Source of the DNA: Candidatus Kuenenia stuttgartensis
GTDB taxonomy: Bacteria > Planctomycetota > Phycisphaerae > Phycisphaerales > SM1A02
Length of the DNA stretch: 52,449 bases
NCBI GenBank assembly: GCA_945902075.1
Contig: CAMDMA010000023.1
Location: 1 to 52,449 of the forward strand
Direction: 5' to 3'
Made by a program: the position numbers and the translations under genes. Position 1 is the first letter of the stretch. Each line of letters begins with the position of its first letter. Below the pieces are notes generated by a model that was not told where the DNA came from, searched no databases, and saw only the letters and a list, made by a program, of their open reading frames with translations. Positions 27,046 through 36,997 of this stretch are shown here, one piece after another.

Positions 27046-30000
27046 CGTCGGGAAGGAGCGTCTCGCGCTTCATCACCACCGAGTGCGGCTCGACGATGGT
27101 GTCCATGCCGACGTCAGCCCCGTACAGCATCACAGTGTTGGCACCAACGGTCGCGCCATCGCGGATGTACACATGATCGACTTTGAGTACGCGATCCTCA
27201 AAAGTGTGCGCCTGAAACAGCGCCTGTACCGTCACGTCGTCGCCGAAGTGGAGCATGTCAGGATCAACCACGTGCGAGAAGCCTGTGCCAAGAAGCGCGC
27301 GGCGTCCGATGCGACAGCCCATCGCGCGCAGAAAGCCGACGAGGATCAGCGAACCCTCGAGAAACGTCAGTGGCACAGCAGCCCACATTCCCCACGCGAC
27401 ATAGAGAAAGTCCCAACGGCTACACCAGCAACTCCAGAGCGGATGGGTGCCCGGCTTGACGCGGCCAACAAGAAGCCATTTCAGCGCAAGAATCGAAAGC
27501 GCGAGAACCGCGAGCGCAGCAAGTAGCCCGAGTGGAAGCGCCAGGAATCGAAAGACTGCTGGTGAGACGCGCGATTCGGCGACCTCCATCACTCGAAACC
27601 ATAAGAGCGCAACAAAGACAGGTCCGATCGGCAGCGCGAATCGAGCAAGTTCCCACATCCATCGATTGATGCGCCGGAGGAGCGGTGGATCGTGTGTGAG
27701 TTCACGCGGCGCATCGATCACTTCGCGCCGAGGAAGGCGAAAGACAGGGTGCCCGAACCATGAAGCACCAGCAGTGTCGGGGAGGCCATCGCCGCGCGTC
27801 GATATACCAACAAGAGTTTCACGCGCGATGCGCGTACCAGATGGAAGGACCGCATGATTTCCAACAAAACAGGATTCCGCGATTACGACTGGTTCGATCG
27901 TTGCGGTGCCGGCTTGCAGTCGTGGGCCACCGAGAAAGATTCCGTCGGCAAAAAATGTTTCGCGGCCGATCTCGACGGAAGATGGAATGACATCGGTGAC
28001 CGTTGAAATCTCGCACCCGCGCCCAATACGCGCGCCGGCAGCGTTGAGCCACAGTGGCCAAAGAAGCGTCCCTGAAAGCCACTTTCCTGCAGCTTCAACT
28101 AAGGCCGACTGAAGCGAAAGTCGCAGCGCGGTAAAACTCCCAAGCGCATACGGCTCGGTCGGGGCGCGGCCAAGCATCCGAACCAAAATGGCTTCGAGGA
28201 GGACCGTGCCAATTCCGGCAACCACGGTGGCCCCGCCGATGAGCGCAAGTCCGGTGAGCGACGGAACCAGTGACTCAGCTCCGCCAAAGAGCGTGTCGCG
28301 CAGCGACCCGTCGATGCGAAGACCAAAAATTCGCAGGGCGAGCGACCATGGCAGGAGGAGGAGTGCGAGAATACTCGCAACCATTCCTGCGCCAAGAATG
28401 AAACGGAGGAGCGCAGGCGCGGGGGCAGCCACGGATGGCGGTTGTGGCGCGGGTGCAACGCGCTCGGCTGGAATTCCATCAAGAATCATGCGTGCGTGTG
28501 GGAGTCCAGCGCGCAAATTTGAGAGCGCACGCAGCACCGAACCTTCGCCGAGCTCGGCACCTGGTGACATCCCCGCACGCGTCTCGAGCGTGGCGCCGCG
28601 CCGAACCGTGATGGGTCCGATGACGAGGGTTCCTGCTTCAAGTTCGATCGTTCGTAACGACGCATCTTGACCGATGGTCGCAAAATCTTCGAGGGTGAGG
28701 AGATCCCAGCCGCCATCCGTCAGTCGCACACCACGGTGAATGTGCACATGAGCTCCGATGCGTGCACCGAGCAATCTGAGTGCGAAGGGCGCAATCGAAA
28801 GTGCCTCGAAGAGTTCCCATGGTGCCATCGACACGAGCCGAACCACGATCCAGTGTCGCACGTGCCAGAGGCTCCACGCACGCACCCTCATCGGTCGATA
28901 GCGGCCGATGAGGATCCATTTCGCAGCGAGTCCAACGATGATCGTGAGTGTTCCGTAAGCCGCAACCGCGACGACGCCTGCAGCGGCCAGGAGGATGGTT
29001 CCAACGAGCCCTTTTTGGAGCTGCTCGCCGAGAAACTCGCCGGCGTCAGGAATCCACATCCACTGGGAAACTGCAATTAAGAGCCCCGTGAGAAACAGCG
29101 TTTGCAGTAGCGTCGCGAGAAAGGGTCGCGAGGTCCCAACGATGTCCGTAGGGGAGGGGTTCACGCTCGCAGCGGGGTCGTTCACGCTCGCAGCGGGGTC
29201 GTTCACGCTCGTAGCGGGGTCGATCATGCTCGCAGCGGGGTCGATCATGCTCGCAGCGCGTCTTCCCGGATGACTGCGGTTTCGTTGCGAATCACTTTCT
29301 GCGTTCGTTGTCGCGGTGTCGAGCGCGCGGGCAGCGTCGCGGGCGGTTCGGTGTTCATAGGCGAGCCGCACGGTCGCATCGCGCGTGGACTCATTCGCGC
29401 GCAGGCGCGAGATGACCATGGCGATGGTGAGGCTATCAAGGCCGAGGTCATCGAAGAAATCGGCCGTCGCGCAAATCGGTTCATCGCCTGCATGATCAGC
29501 GCCAAGTGTTTGCGACATCGTACGAGTGATCGCTTCGAGAATGAGGCGTTCTGTTTCGGTTGAAGCTTCGTCGAAGCGCAGATTTTTGCTGCGAATCGCA
29601 GCGGTACGACTCGCTCTTCCTACTTCTGGCAATTTTTTGCGATCGACCTTCCCTCCGACAGAACGCGGAACAGACGCAATCGTCGCGATGACCGAGGGCA
29701 CCATATAGGGCGGGAGTTCCGCAGCTAGGAAGGCACGAAGCGCATCCGCGTCGATTGATGCTGCGTCGTACATTGTCGCGCGTCGCGCAACGACATGAGC
29801 GACCAACCGTCGCTGCGCTCCGGTGCCCTCGACGGTACACGCAGCCTCGAGCACTGAAGGATGCGCTGCAAGCTTTGCTTCGATTGCGCCGAGTTCCACG
29901 CGATATCCACGAATTTTCACCTGAGCATCGATGCGGCCGTGATAGTGAAAGTCGCCGCGCGCGTCACGGTGGACAAGATCGCCCGTGCGATACACGCGTC

Positions 30001-31165
30001 CGAGCGTGCAATGTTCGACAAAGCGTGCGGCTGTTGTTTCAGGCTGTCCGCGATAACCGCGCGCAAGGGAAGCACCGCCGACAACGAGTTCGCCTTGTGA
30101 ATCATCAGTGATCTCACGAAGTTCCGCATGGTCCGGATCAATCACCCAAGCGTGCGTTCCCGGAATTGCGCGGCCAATCGTGACAGCTTCACCCGAGTGC
30201 ACCGTTGATCGCAGGCAGGTGACGGTGCATTCCGTTGGGCCGTACCCGTTTTCGAGCCGACGTCCGCGAGACCACAGGTTTGCGAGATCCGTTGGAAGAG
30301 CTTCTCCGCCAACGTACAGCAGGTGAATCGCCGGAAGTGCGTGCTCGGGATCGGCGCAGTCGAGCGTGCGAAGTAGCGTCGGTGGCGGGCAGAATACGGT
30401 CGCGCGCTCGTGCTGTAACCAACTCAAGAGGTCGGGGCCGAGACGCGCAGTTTCGTCGTCCATGACGAGGACGGTTGCACCCGCTGCCCACGCAAGCCAA
30501 ATCTCTTCGAGGCTCGAGTCGTAACTTGCTGACGAACCTTGCACCACGCGATCTTTCGCAGACAGTGCAAACTCTGTCCGATCGCCTTCAACAAGGTTGA
30601 AAATCGAGCGGTGCTCAATCTCGACTCCTTTGGGCTTGCCCGTTGTTCCTGAGGTGTAGATCACATAGGCGAGGTTTGTCGGTTGAATCGCGAGTGGAGT
30701 GTGTTCGTGCCAATCGCGGGGATGGGCGTCGCGAACTGCATCGTCGATCGCGCGCGGCGTGATACGCACGATGGTTGGGAACGCGGTTGTCAGTTCGACC
30801 CCGCGCGCGTCGTCGGCAATCACGGCGATTGGTCTTGCATCGCGAACAATTTCTTCTGCGGCGCGCGTTGGAAACGAAGGGTCGATCGCGCAGTACGCGC
30901 AGCCCGCGTGCATGGCACCGAGCATCGCGGCGTAGAGGTGGGGATCGGTGCGCGGAAGCGCGAGAATGACGATCGCGTCGGGTCGGACTCGCGGCGCGAG
31001 CAGAGCAGCGATCGCGCGCGCCATTCGGTCGAGTTCCGCGTAGGAGAGCACGCATCGGCTGCGCTCGGAATTTGGTGGAATGTCGAGGGCAATCGCACGA
31101 GGCGCGTCGTTGCGCGAGGCGATAAAAAAGTCAAGGATGGTTCGGGCGTCTGTGTTCGTCGCCAT
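26993..31165 (-). CDS. Pls/PosA-type nonribosomal peptide synthetase (A-PCP-membrane-hexapeptide repeat)
   Basis: 1390 residues. Adenylation domain: [55 protein letters not shown], and [12 protein letters not shown] with the catalytic Lys. Carrier domain: [13 protein letters not shown] (phosphopantetheine Ser about 577). After a repeat linker (634-668) come several membrane helices ([40 protein letters not shown]) interleaved with left-handed beta-helix stretches ([40 protein letters not shown]; near the end [20 protein letters not shown]). This A-PCP-TM-C architecture is that of epsilon-poly-L-lysine synthetase (Pls, about 1319 residues) and poly-ornithine synthetase relatives. The amino acid used cannot be read with confidence. 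It follows the SET gene by 6 bases and is likely in one operon with it. Confidence 0.9.
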   Translation of the reverse strand: MATNTDARTILDFFIASRNDAPRAIALDIPPNSERSRCVLSYAELDRMARAIAALLAPRVRPDAIVILALPRTDPHLYAAMLGAMHAGCAYCAIDPSFPTRAAEEIVRDARPIAVIADDARGVELTTAFPTIVRITPRAIDDAVRDAHPRDWHEHTPLAIQPTNLAYVIYTSGTTGKPKGVEIEHRSIFNLVEGDRTEFALSAKDRVVQGSSASYDSSLEEIWLAWAAGATVLVMDDETARLGPDLLSWLQHERATVFCPPPTLLRTLDCADPEHALPAIHLLYVGGEALPTDLANLWSRGRRLENGYGPTECTVTCLRSTVHSGEAVTIGRAIPGTHAWVIDPDHAELREITDDSQGELVVGGASLARGYRGQPETTAARFVEHCTLGRVYRTGDLVHRDARGDFHYHGRIDAQVKIRGYRVELGAIEAKLAAHPSVLEAACTVEGTGAQRRLVAHVVARRATMYDAASIDADALRAFLAAELPPYMVPSVIATIASVPRSVGGKVDRKKLPEVGRASRTAAIRSKNLRFDEASTETERLILEAITRTMSQTLGADHAGDEPICATADFFDDLGLDSLTIAMVISRLRANESTRDATVRLAYEHRTARDAARALDTATTNAESDSQRNRSHPGRRAASMIDPAASMIDPATSVNDPAASVNDPAASVNPSPTDIVGTSRPFLATLLQTLFLTGLLIAVSQWMWIPDAGEFLGEQLQKGLVGTILLAAAGVVAVAAYGTLTIIVGLAAKWILIGRYRPMRVRAWSLWHVRHWIVVRLVSMAPWELFEALSIAPFALRLLGARIGAHVHIHRGVRLTDGGWDLLTLEDFATIGQDASLRTIELEAGTLVIGPITVRRGATLETRAGMSPGAELGEGSVLRALSNLRAGLPHARMILDGIPAERVAPAPQPPSVAAPAPALLRFILGAGMVASILALLLLPWSLALRIFGLRIDGSLRDTLFGGAESLVPSLTGLALIGGATVVAGIGTVLLEAILVRMLGRAPTEPYALGSFTALRLSLQSALVEAAGKWLSGTLLWPLWLNAAGARIGRGCEISTVTDVIPSSVEIGRETFFADGIFLGGPRLQAGTATIEPVVIAESCFVGNHAVLPSGTRIARETLVGISTRGDGLPDTAGASWFGHPVFRLPRREVIDAPRELTHDPPLLRRINRWMWELARFALPIGPVFVALLWFRVMEVAESRVSPAVFRFLALPLGLLAALAVLALSILALKWLLVGRVKPGTHPLWSCWCSRWDFLYVAWGMWAAVPLTFLEGSLILVGFLRAMGCRIGRRALLGTGFSHVVDPDMLHFGDDVTVQALFQAHTFEDRVLKVDHVYIRDGATVGANTVMLYGADVGMDTIVEPHSVVMKRETLLPDAIYEGVPIRRVSRQRRA
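29159..29262 (-). repeat. 21-bp x5 in-frame tandem repeat in the synthetase linker
   Basis: Five 21-bp units (plus-strand form ttcacgctcgcagcggggtc plus one base, with variants) encode DPAASVN / DPAASMI heptapeptides between the carrier domain and the first membrane helix. The units are near-identical at DNA level, so the expansion looks recent. It should change linker length, not the fold. Confidence 0.92.
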
Positions 31166-31171
31166 GCCGAC

Positions 31172-31726
31172 TCACGCGCTCCCAATCACCGACTGGAGGT
31201 GCGGAGCAATTCGCGCAGCGCGCGCGCGCCGTTGGGCGGCGTCAAGATGCACAAATCCACGGACGAGTCCAAGGCACTTCGCGGCACCGCAGCCGCAGTG
31301 GAACGGCTCCGCCATACTTATCTCTGTCGTTGTGTAGTCAAAGGTGATTTCATCACCCGCCCCAATCGCGCGACGCGCGAAGAGTATTCGGCCATACACG
31401 CGGGCATTCGGATTGCAGGCGTGGTTCAGAAAACGCCAAGGATGTCGTGCTCGCATCTCGGACGACTCAAGTTCGCTGTCACACTCAATGTGTACATCGA
31501 TATCGAGTTGAATGGAGTAACGCGTGGGATGCCGCTGCAAGCGTCCATCGATCAATAGAATGCGAGCGCCGCGCGCGATGTCGCGTGTCGCCACGAGACA
31601 TGCGCCAGACTGCGTGTCTCGAACGGTGTATGCAAAACGGCATGTCATGGATGAGGCGGTGGGTGTTGCAGCAAGGGGCACGGGTCGGAGTCCGAGGGGA
31701 TGCGTTTGGGAAGCGTACCGCATCAC
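31172..31726 (-). CDS. SET-domain protein, putative lysine N-methyltransferase
   Basis: 184 residues from GTG 31726; a shorter start at ATG 31648 (MTCRFAYTVRD) is also possible. SET-domain motifs are seen: GACLVATRDIARGARILLID at the start of the fold, FLNHACNPNARVYGRILFAR (the NHxCxPN motif that binds S-adenosylmethionine and shapes the knot), ARRAIGAGDEITFDYTTTE (GDEITFDY, active-site Tyr), and a post-SET-like FHCGCGAAKCLGLVRGF with Cys residues for zinc. SET proteins transfer methyl groups to lysine. The gene ends 6 bases before the start of the Pls-type synthetase and is transcribed with it, so a link with the product or with the synthetase is likely. The substrate is unknown. Confidence 0.88.
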   Translation of the reverse strand: MMRYASQTHPLGLRPVPLAATPTASSMTCRFAYTVRDTQSGACLVATRDIARGARILLIDGRLQRHPTRYSIQLDIDVHIECDSELESSEMRARHPWRFLNHACNPNARVYGRILFARRAIGAGDEITFDYTTTEISMAEPFHCGCGAAKCLGLVRGFVHLDAAQRRARAARIAPHLQSVIGSA

Positions 31727-31774
31727 GGCTTCGGATTCGATGGCCGAGTCAGCGAGCCGCGTGCTGACTCGCGA

Positions 31775-32593
31775 TCAGATCTTTTCGGCGATGATTTCAA
31801 GGACCGTTGGCGTGAGAAAGATCGAGGCGGGATTCCGCTCAGCCCGTTCGAGGGCGGCGAGAACCTCCGCCCCCCACGCGGCATCGCGTCGACCCAATTC
31901 AAGGAGTCGCGGAACGTTTGTTCGGACAAAGCCAGCGGGCCAGTGCCAAAGTCGCTCGTTTGGCAGCGCTGCCAAGCCTATCGGCCGAGCACTCCGAATG
32001 GAAAATCCGCGTTCAGCCAACAGCTTTGGCAGTGCAAGAGCGATGTCCGGTTCGCCGCCCTCTTCGCGCCAGCTCTCGTAGACCGCGTCGACGAAATCAC
32101 GGAATTTCGGCTCTGGGGGCAACAATTGGTAACTGCCGTACACGGCATATTCGTGAAAAATTGCTGTTCCGCCCTTGCGAAGGCATCCAGCGAGGCGATC
32201 AACAAGCATGCCAACATCCGGCACGAAGCAGGCAACCCAACGGCACCACACGGCATCAAGCCCCGTGAGCGCGAGCGGCGCGTGCATGAGGTCCGCTTCG
32301 ATGCAGTCGATATTGGAATACGCGCCGTCTCGTGTTTCGCCTCTGAGATACTGGAGGAATCGGACGCTGCGTTCGACCGCAAACACCCGTCCCGTCGGCC
32401 CGACAAGCCGCGCGAGATCAAGTGCAGCGAATCCAGGTCCCGCTCCGATGTCTGCGACTGTCGACCCCAATCCGATTCCTGCCGATCGCCAGGCTGCGTG
32501 GACCTCATCGCGCCAGACCTCGTGTTGAAATCGAAGCCGATCGATTTCGGCGTCGTGCGTTCCAAGAACATAGTCGCGTTCCCTTTGAGCCAT
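31775..32593 (-). CDS. Class I SAM-dependent methyltransferase
   Basis: 272 residues. Rossmann-type SAM-binding motif I VADIGAGPGFAALDLARLVG, acidic end of strand 2 VFAVERSVRFLQYLRGE, then NIDCIEADLMHAPLALTGLD and an RKGGTAIFHEYAVYG strand. The C-terminal half holds the substrate pocket and does not match a family I can name. There is a 48-base gap to the SET gene, same direction, so it is probably the first gene of the synthetase operon. With the SET gene this makes two methyltransferases next to one peptide synthetase. The substrate is not predictable from the sequence. Confidence 0.85.
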   Translation of the reverse strand: MAQRERDYVLGTHDAEIDRLRFQHEVWRDEVHAAWRSAGIGLGSTVADIGAGPGFAALDLARLVGPTGRVFAVERSVRFLQYLRGETRDGAYSNIDCIEADLMHAPLALTGLDAVWCRWVACFVPDVGMLVDRLAGCLRKGGTAIFHEYAVYGSYQLLPPEPKFRDFVDAVYESWREEGGEPDIALALPKLLAERGFSIRSARPIGLAALPNERLWHWPAGFVRTNVPRLLELGRRDAAWGAEVLAALERAERNPASIFLTPTVLEIIAEKI

Positions 32594-32721
32594 GGCGCGG
32601 GTATACCGGGGATTCAGGTCTGAAGGGGAGTTGCCGCGTGGTTGAACTCCGCAGAATCAAGACTTCCGTGTCATCTGACGATCATGGCGTAGCCGAATGC
32701 TGGCTGCGGTCGGACGAATGC

Positions 32722-32892
32722 ATGTTGAGGACTCGCGCGCACACGTTCATCCTCCAGTCCCGCCTCGCGATATCGCTCGCATGGGTTGCTGGGTACACCA
32801 ACGTCATCGCAGTTTTGGTGACGGGCTATGTCGTGAGTCACGTGACCGGACACGCGAGTGCCCTTGGGCGTGACGTCTCCGAAGGGCTCTGG
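32722..32892 (+). pseudogene. N-terminal remnant of a DUF1275 (YoaK-type) membrane protein
   Basis: ATG 32722 opens MLRTRAHTFILQSRLAISLA followed by WVAGYTNVIAVLVTGYVVSH and VTGHASALGRDVSEGLW. This is the first membrane helix and conserved VSHxTGH segment of the DUF1275 family, which normally has about 220 residues and six helices. After residue 57 the frame no longer matches the family and the DNA turns, in another frame, into an amine-oxidase sequence. I read this as the left part of a gene truncated by a deletion. Confidence 0.7.
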
Positions 32893-33926
32893 AGTGGCGT
32901 GATGCGATGGACGGGTGGAAGAAGTTTGAGACACTCTCCTCAAGCTTTCCCGACGGATCTCCCCAGAATCATCCGGATGCTGCGGAGCTCGACGCGCAAA
33001 CATTCGCCGATTGGATTAAGGCGCATCTTCGGACCCGATTCGGACGTTGGTACTTTGAATCAATGTCGCGTGCTGTTGGCTTTCTCGGGCCAGCAGAATC
33101 AACTGAGGTGTCGCTCCTGCACGTGGCTTGGGGGCAGCACGTCGCGCCGCAATCGGAGCATCCCGAAGCAGAGTTGCTACATGGCGGTGCGGGCCAAATT
33201 CCCGAATTGATTTCGCGCGAATTCACGGCGTCTCTTCGCACGAACGCCATCGTGACGACGATCTCGCATGGGCAAGATGGAGTCGAGGTTCGATGGTCGA
33301 CGCCTTCGGGGACAACAAACGAAGCACGCGCGCGTGTCGCGATCCTTGCAATGCCTCCCTCCGCAGCCGACGCGATCACATTCGTTCCGCCGCTTCCAAC
33401 AGCAAGGGTTGCACTCGGACGACAGATGCGGATGGGTCGGTGTGCGAAAGTACTCATTTCCTACCAAACGCCGTTTTGGCGCGCGCATGGATTGGCTGGG
33501 CTTGGGATCGGCAATCGTTCGTGGGTTGAACTTTGCGCCGACAGCAGTGACCCGCGTACCGATGTTGGAATTTTGGTGGCGTTTGTCGTGGGCGATCGCT
33601 ACACGCGATGGAGTGCGCTCGCGAGCGACGCGCGTCGCGAGGCGATACTGGATGATATTGAGGCCTACTTTGGTCTTGAGGCTCGCACGCCTGTGAGTTA
33701 CGACGAAGCGGACTGGTCCCGCGAAGAGTTCATCGGCGGTGCGTTTTCTGCCTACATGCCGCCTGGAGCGTGGACCTCATGCGGACGCGCACTGGTCGAA
33801 CCTGTGGGCTGCGTGCACTGGGCCGGCACCGAGGCTGCGATGCGTTGGCCCGGATTTTTCGATGGAGCGGTCCGTGCTGGGGAAGCGGCCGCGGACCATG
33901 TGCGCGCGTTTCTATCGGATCACTAG
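32893..33926 (+). pseudogene. C-terminal two-thirds of an FAD-dependent amine oxidase, N-terminus lost
   Basis: In the frame with ATG 32907 the sequence matches flavin monoamine oxidases from about one quarter into the protein: HPDAAELDAQTFADWIKAHL, LLHGGAGQIPELISREFTAS, ARVAILAMPPSAADAITFVP and the C-terminal FAD motif CVHWAGTEAAMRWPGFFDGA (Thr-Glu, then MxGxxxGAxxxGE-like). The GxGxxG dinucleotide-binding N-terminus is missing, and directly upstream lies a DUF1275 fragment in another frame. The 339-codon ORF has no internal stop, so the loss could be recent, or a truncated protein could still be made, but without the FAD-binding fold it should be inactive. Confidence 0.75.
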
Positions 33927-33961
33927 GGGAATTCTTCTCGATCGAGCGCACTTCGCAACTG

Positions 33962-33967
33962 TATAAT
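33962..33967 (+). promoter_or_regulatory. Consensus -10 box (TATAAT) before the WbpM-like gene
   Basis: TATAAT at 33962-33967, directly preceded by TG (no spacer base). No matching -35 box is obvious 17 bases upstream (cgatcg at 33939-33944). It overlaps the first possible ATG (33966) of the WbpM-like gene, so if it is a real promoter the gene must start at the next ATG, 33990. Confidence 0.5.
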
Positions 33968-33989
33968 GCGCCCTCTTTTGAGCCCCCGA

Positions 33990-35900
33990 ATGGAATTGGA
34001 AACCAGACTGCGACTCCCTCGCTCGATCGACGCGCTCCCGCGTCGTGTGAAACAGTGCGCGATGGTTGCTTGGGATGCATTGTTGGCCGCCGCGGTACTT
34101 CCCATCGCGGTCGTCTTGCGAGTTGGCTCGATCGATGCGTTCACCCAGCCCGCGTGGTGGCAGCTTCTTGTGTTCGCTGCGATCGTCCCTCCGGTGTTCC
34201 GTTGGTGCGGTCTCTATCGAGAGATCACTCGGTACATCGGTCCTCGTTACGCATGGCTTCTGGCGAAGGCATGTATCGCATCCGCACTCGTGTACTTCGC
34301 GGTACTTGCACTCTCTGGCGAGAGTGGCGCACGTGTGCCACGGACCTCAGTGCCGATTGCTGCGATGTTGCTCTTTGGCGGAACAGGTGCCATGCGGCTC
34401 TTGGTTCGTTACGTTCTTCACTCCGCGGCAAACATTCGACGTCGTGTCGCGATTTTCGGAGGTGGAGACGTCGGTGCGGGGCTCCTTTCTGCGTTAGGTC
34501 ACGACCGCGCGTCGCTCGTCGTCGCGATCATCGACGACAATCCATCGCTCGCGGGTCGAAATCTTCGCGGGGTGCCCGTGTTTCCGACGGCAGCGATGGA
34601 GGCCGAATTCACGCGGCTTCGTGTGGACGCGTTACTTGTGGCGCTCGCTCCATCAGCACGGGCGAAGAGACATTCGGTACTCGAACGCGCAACAGCGATG
34701 GGCGTGCGAGTGCTCGCGGTACCGACGTTTGCAGAGATCGACGACGGCCGCGTGCGAGTAGACCAGCTCCGCGCGATTGCAATCACGGATCTGCTTGGCC
34801 GCGTGAGCGTGCCACCGGATGGGCGGCTTCTCGCGCGAAATGTCACGGGGAAGACAGTTCTTGTCACAGGCGCAGGTGGCTCAATCGGAAGCGAACTCTG
34901 TCGGCAGGTGCTTTCCCTCTCGCCGCGTGCGCTCGTACTCGTCGACAACAGTGAGTTCAATCTGTTTCAAATCGACGCTGAACTTAGCCGTCTCGCGCAG
35001 CACTCCGCGCCAGGCGCTGTGCGGCCGATGATGCATCGGTACCTCGCGACCGTGACGGACGCAGTTCGTATCGATCAGATTTTGGCAACGCATCGGCCAG
35101 ACACGATCTACCACGCCGCGGCCTACAAGCATGTTCCGATTGTCGAGGAGAATGAGGCAGCTGGCGCCGAAGTGAACGTTCTCGGGACCTATCGCGTTGC
35201 CGAGGCGGCGTTGCGGCATGGCGTACGCGACTTCATCTTTATCTCGACCGACAAGGCAGTGCGCCCGACGAGCGTGATGGGCGCAACCAAGCGACTCGCC
35301 GAAGTAGTGCTGCAATCGCTGCAGGCTGAATTTGGCGCGATTCGCGATATCCGGTTTACGGTGGTTCGCTTTGGAAACGTGCTCGGTTCAAGCGGAAGCG
35401 TCGTACCGATTTTCGAGCAGCAGATCGCGCAGGGCGGCCCACTCACCGTGACGCATCGTGAGGTGACCCGCTACTTCATGACCATTTCTGAGGCGGTGCA
35501 GTTGGTCCTTCAGGCTGGCGCTCTCGGCGAGGGCGGCGAAGTCTTCGTGCTCGACATGGGCGAGCCGGTTCGCATCGTGGACCTCGCGCGCAACATGATC
35601 AGACTTTCTGGCCGCACGATTCGCGAGTCTTCGAATCCGCACGGTGATATCGAGATTGTGTTCACAGGACTTCGTCCTGGTGAGAAGATGTTCGAAGAGC
35701 TTGTGATTGGTTCGCATCTCGTACCGACATCGCATCCGGCGATTCTGCGCGCACGCGAAGGATTCGACTCGTGGAGGCGTGTCGAGCAGTTGCTTCAGTC
35801 GATGGAGGCTGTGGTCTCGCAGCATGATCCGAAGGCTGTTCGGTCCCTCTTGGCGCAGCGAGTCGTTGGCTACGTGCATGAGAGCTCCGCGGGAGTGTGA
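33990..35900 (+). CDS. Membrane UDP-sugar 4,6-dehydratase, WbpM/CapD/FlaA1-like
   Basis: 636 residues from ATG 33990; ATG 33966 overlaps a TATAAT box and is less likely. Four N-terminal membrane helices (MVAWDALLAAAVLPIAVVLR; WWQLLVFAAIVPPVFRWCGL; LLAKACIASALVYFAVLALS; PIAAMLLFGGTGAMRLLVRY), then a CoA-binding-like Rossmann domain (RRRVAIFGGGDVGAGLLSAL), then a short-chain dehydrogenase domain: TGAGGSIGSELCRQVLSLS, YHAAAYKHVPIVEENEAAGA, FIFISTDKAVRPTSVMGATK. The last has Met-x-x-x-Lys in place of Tyr-x-x-x-Lys, the hallmark of the WbpM group. These enzymes form UDP-4-keto-6-deoxy-GlcNAc, the first step to QuiNAc or FucNAc in surface polysaccharides. It converges with the transferase gene (5-bp gap). 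Confidence 0.93.
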   Translation: MELETRLRLPRSIDALPRRVKQCAMVAWDALLAAAVLPIAVVLRVGSIDAFTQPAWWQLLVFAAIVPPVFRWCGLYREITRYIGPRYAWLLAKACIASALVYFAVLALSGESGARVPRTSVPIAAMLLFGGTGAMRLLVRYVLHSAANIRRRVAIFGGGDVGAGLLSALGHDRASLVVAIIDDNPSLAGRNLRGVPVFPTAAMEAEFTRLRVDALLVALAPSARAKRHSVLERATAMGVRVLAVPTFAEIDDGRVRVDQLRAIAITDLLGRVSVPPDGRLLARNVTGKTVLVTGAGGSIGSELCRQVLSLSPRALVLVDNSEFNLFQIDAELSRLAQHSAPGAVRPMMHRYLATVTDAVRIDQILATHRPDTIYHAAAYKHVPIVEENEAAGAEVNVLGTYRVAEAALRHGVRDFIFISTDKAVRPTSVMGATKRLAEVVLQSLQAEFGAIRDIRFTVVRFGNVLGSSGSVVPIFEQQIAQGGPLTVTHREVTRYFMTISEAVQLVLQAGALGEGGEVFVLDMGEPVRIVDLARNMIRLSGRTIRESSNPHGDIEIVFTGLRPGEKMFEELVIGSHLVPTSHPAILRAREGFDSWRRVEQLLQSMEAVVSQHDPKAVRSLLAQRVVGYVHESSAGV

Positions 35901-35905
35901 TCTAC

Positions 35906-36997
35906 CTACGCGGAAGCGTTCACTTTGCCGGCCTCACGCGAGAGTTCAGCTTGGTGCGGCTCGCGACCCGCGCCGCGCCGAAGAGTGTTTGCGGTCAGTC
36001 CGCAGTACAGCGCCATGACGAGCGTCACGGATGTCACAGATGTCGCGCCAGTGTGCTGCACGAACGATGCAATCGGCAGCACAAAAAACATGTTGATCGC
36101 GAGGTAGCGGCCCGTAACGGCGAGATGCGTCCGACCGTCACGAACAAGCCGCTGGTACGCATGGGTGCGGTGCGCTCGCGCAGGGTGTTCGCGGCGCACG
36201 ACGCGGACGGCGAGCGTGGTGGTTGCATCCACGACGAAGACTGCCGGAAGCGTGATCGCCGCGAGCGGTGTGAGTCCGCCGCGTAATGCGAGGGTCGCGA
36301 GCAGCCATGCCATGACGAGCCCGAGAGCGCCGCTTCCCGCATCGCCCATGAAAATTCGTGCGCGCGAGATGTTGACCAATCCGAAGCCCGCGACAGCCGC
36401 AGCAACGGCGAGTGCAATATCGCGGGTGGCATCGACTTCGGAGGAATGCGCTGTGGAGAGCATCGCGGCACTCGCGCAGACGAACACGCCCTCCATCGCC
36501 GCGAGCCCATCGATTCCATCCATGAAGTTCACCAGATTGATGAACCACGCAGCGATGAGTGCGAGGAGTAACACGGTTCCGAGTGGGATAAGCGCGGCGA
36601 AGACTCCGCCTGAAGTATCTGAGGGCTGGAGGACGCCAAAGGTCGCGGCCCAGATCGCTGCCGCCGCACCGAGCATGTGTACGGCGAGGCGCGGTGCCGC
36701 GCCGACGCTCTTTCGATCATCGATAAAACCGATTGTTGCCACGCCGACGATTCCCGCAACTCCAGCGATTGTGGCCGCTGGAAGCGCACCGGTTGCAATC
36801 GGAATCGATATCGCAGCCAGCATTCCGACGACGAAGACAACGCCACCGCCGCGCGGGACTGGCGTTGTGTGTGAACTACGCTCGCTTGGTACATCGATCA
36901 TCGCGTAACGAATCAGCACGCGACGAAAGAGCAGCGTTCCGAGGAACGTCGCCGCAAACGTCGCGAGTGGAATGGCTCCTGCGAGTGGATCGCTCAT
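35906..36997 (-). CDS. Lipid-carrier sugar-phosphate transferase, WecA/WbpL-like (MraY superfamily)
   Basis: 363 residues from ATG 36997, overlapping the upstream stop (ATGA). About ten membrane helices. Family motifs: VPSERSSHTTPVPRGGGVVF at the first cytoplasmic loop, GVATIGFIDDRKSVGAAPRL with the Asp-Asp pair, NLVNFMDGIDGLAAMEGVFV, IFMGDAGSGALGLVMAWLLA and a histidine-rich loop (REHPARAHRTHAYQRLVRDG). These proteins load the first sugar-1-phosphate onto undecaprenyl phosphate. It works downstream of the adjacent epimerase-type gene and likely starts the repeating unit made with the WbpM-like enzyme. Confidence 0.93.
   Translation of the reverse strand: MSDPLAGAIPLATFAATFLGTLLFRRVLIRYAMIDVPSERSSHTTPVPRGGGVVFVVGMLAAISIPIATGALPAATIAGVAGIVGVATIGFIDDRKSVGAAPRLAVHMLGAAAAIWAATFGVLQPSDTSGGVFAALIPLGTVLLLALIAAWFINLVNFMDGIDGLAAMEGVFVCASAAMLSTAHSSEVDATRDIALAVAAAVAGFGLVNISRARIFMGDAGSGALGLVMAWLLATLALRGGLTPLAAITLPAVFVVDATTTLAVRVVRREHPARAHRTHAYQRLVRDGRTHLAVTGRYLAINMFFVLPIASFVQHTGATSVTSVTLVMALYCGLTANTLRRGAGREPHQAELSREAGKVNASA

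Noticed and set aside
33966-33989. First ATG of the WbpM-like gene (33966)
   Set aside because: It overlaps a TATAAT box, so a transcript starting there would not include it. ATG 33990 is preferred.
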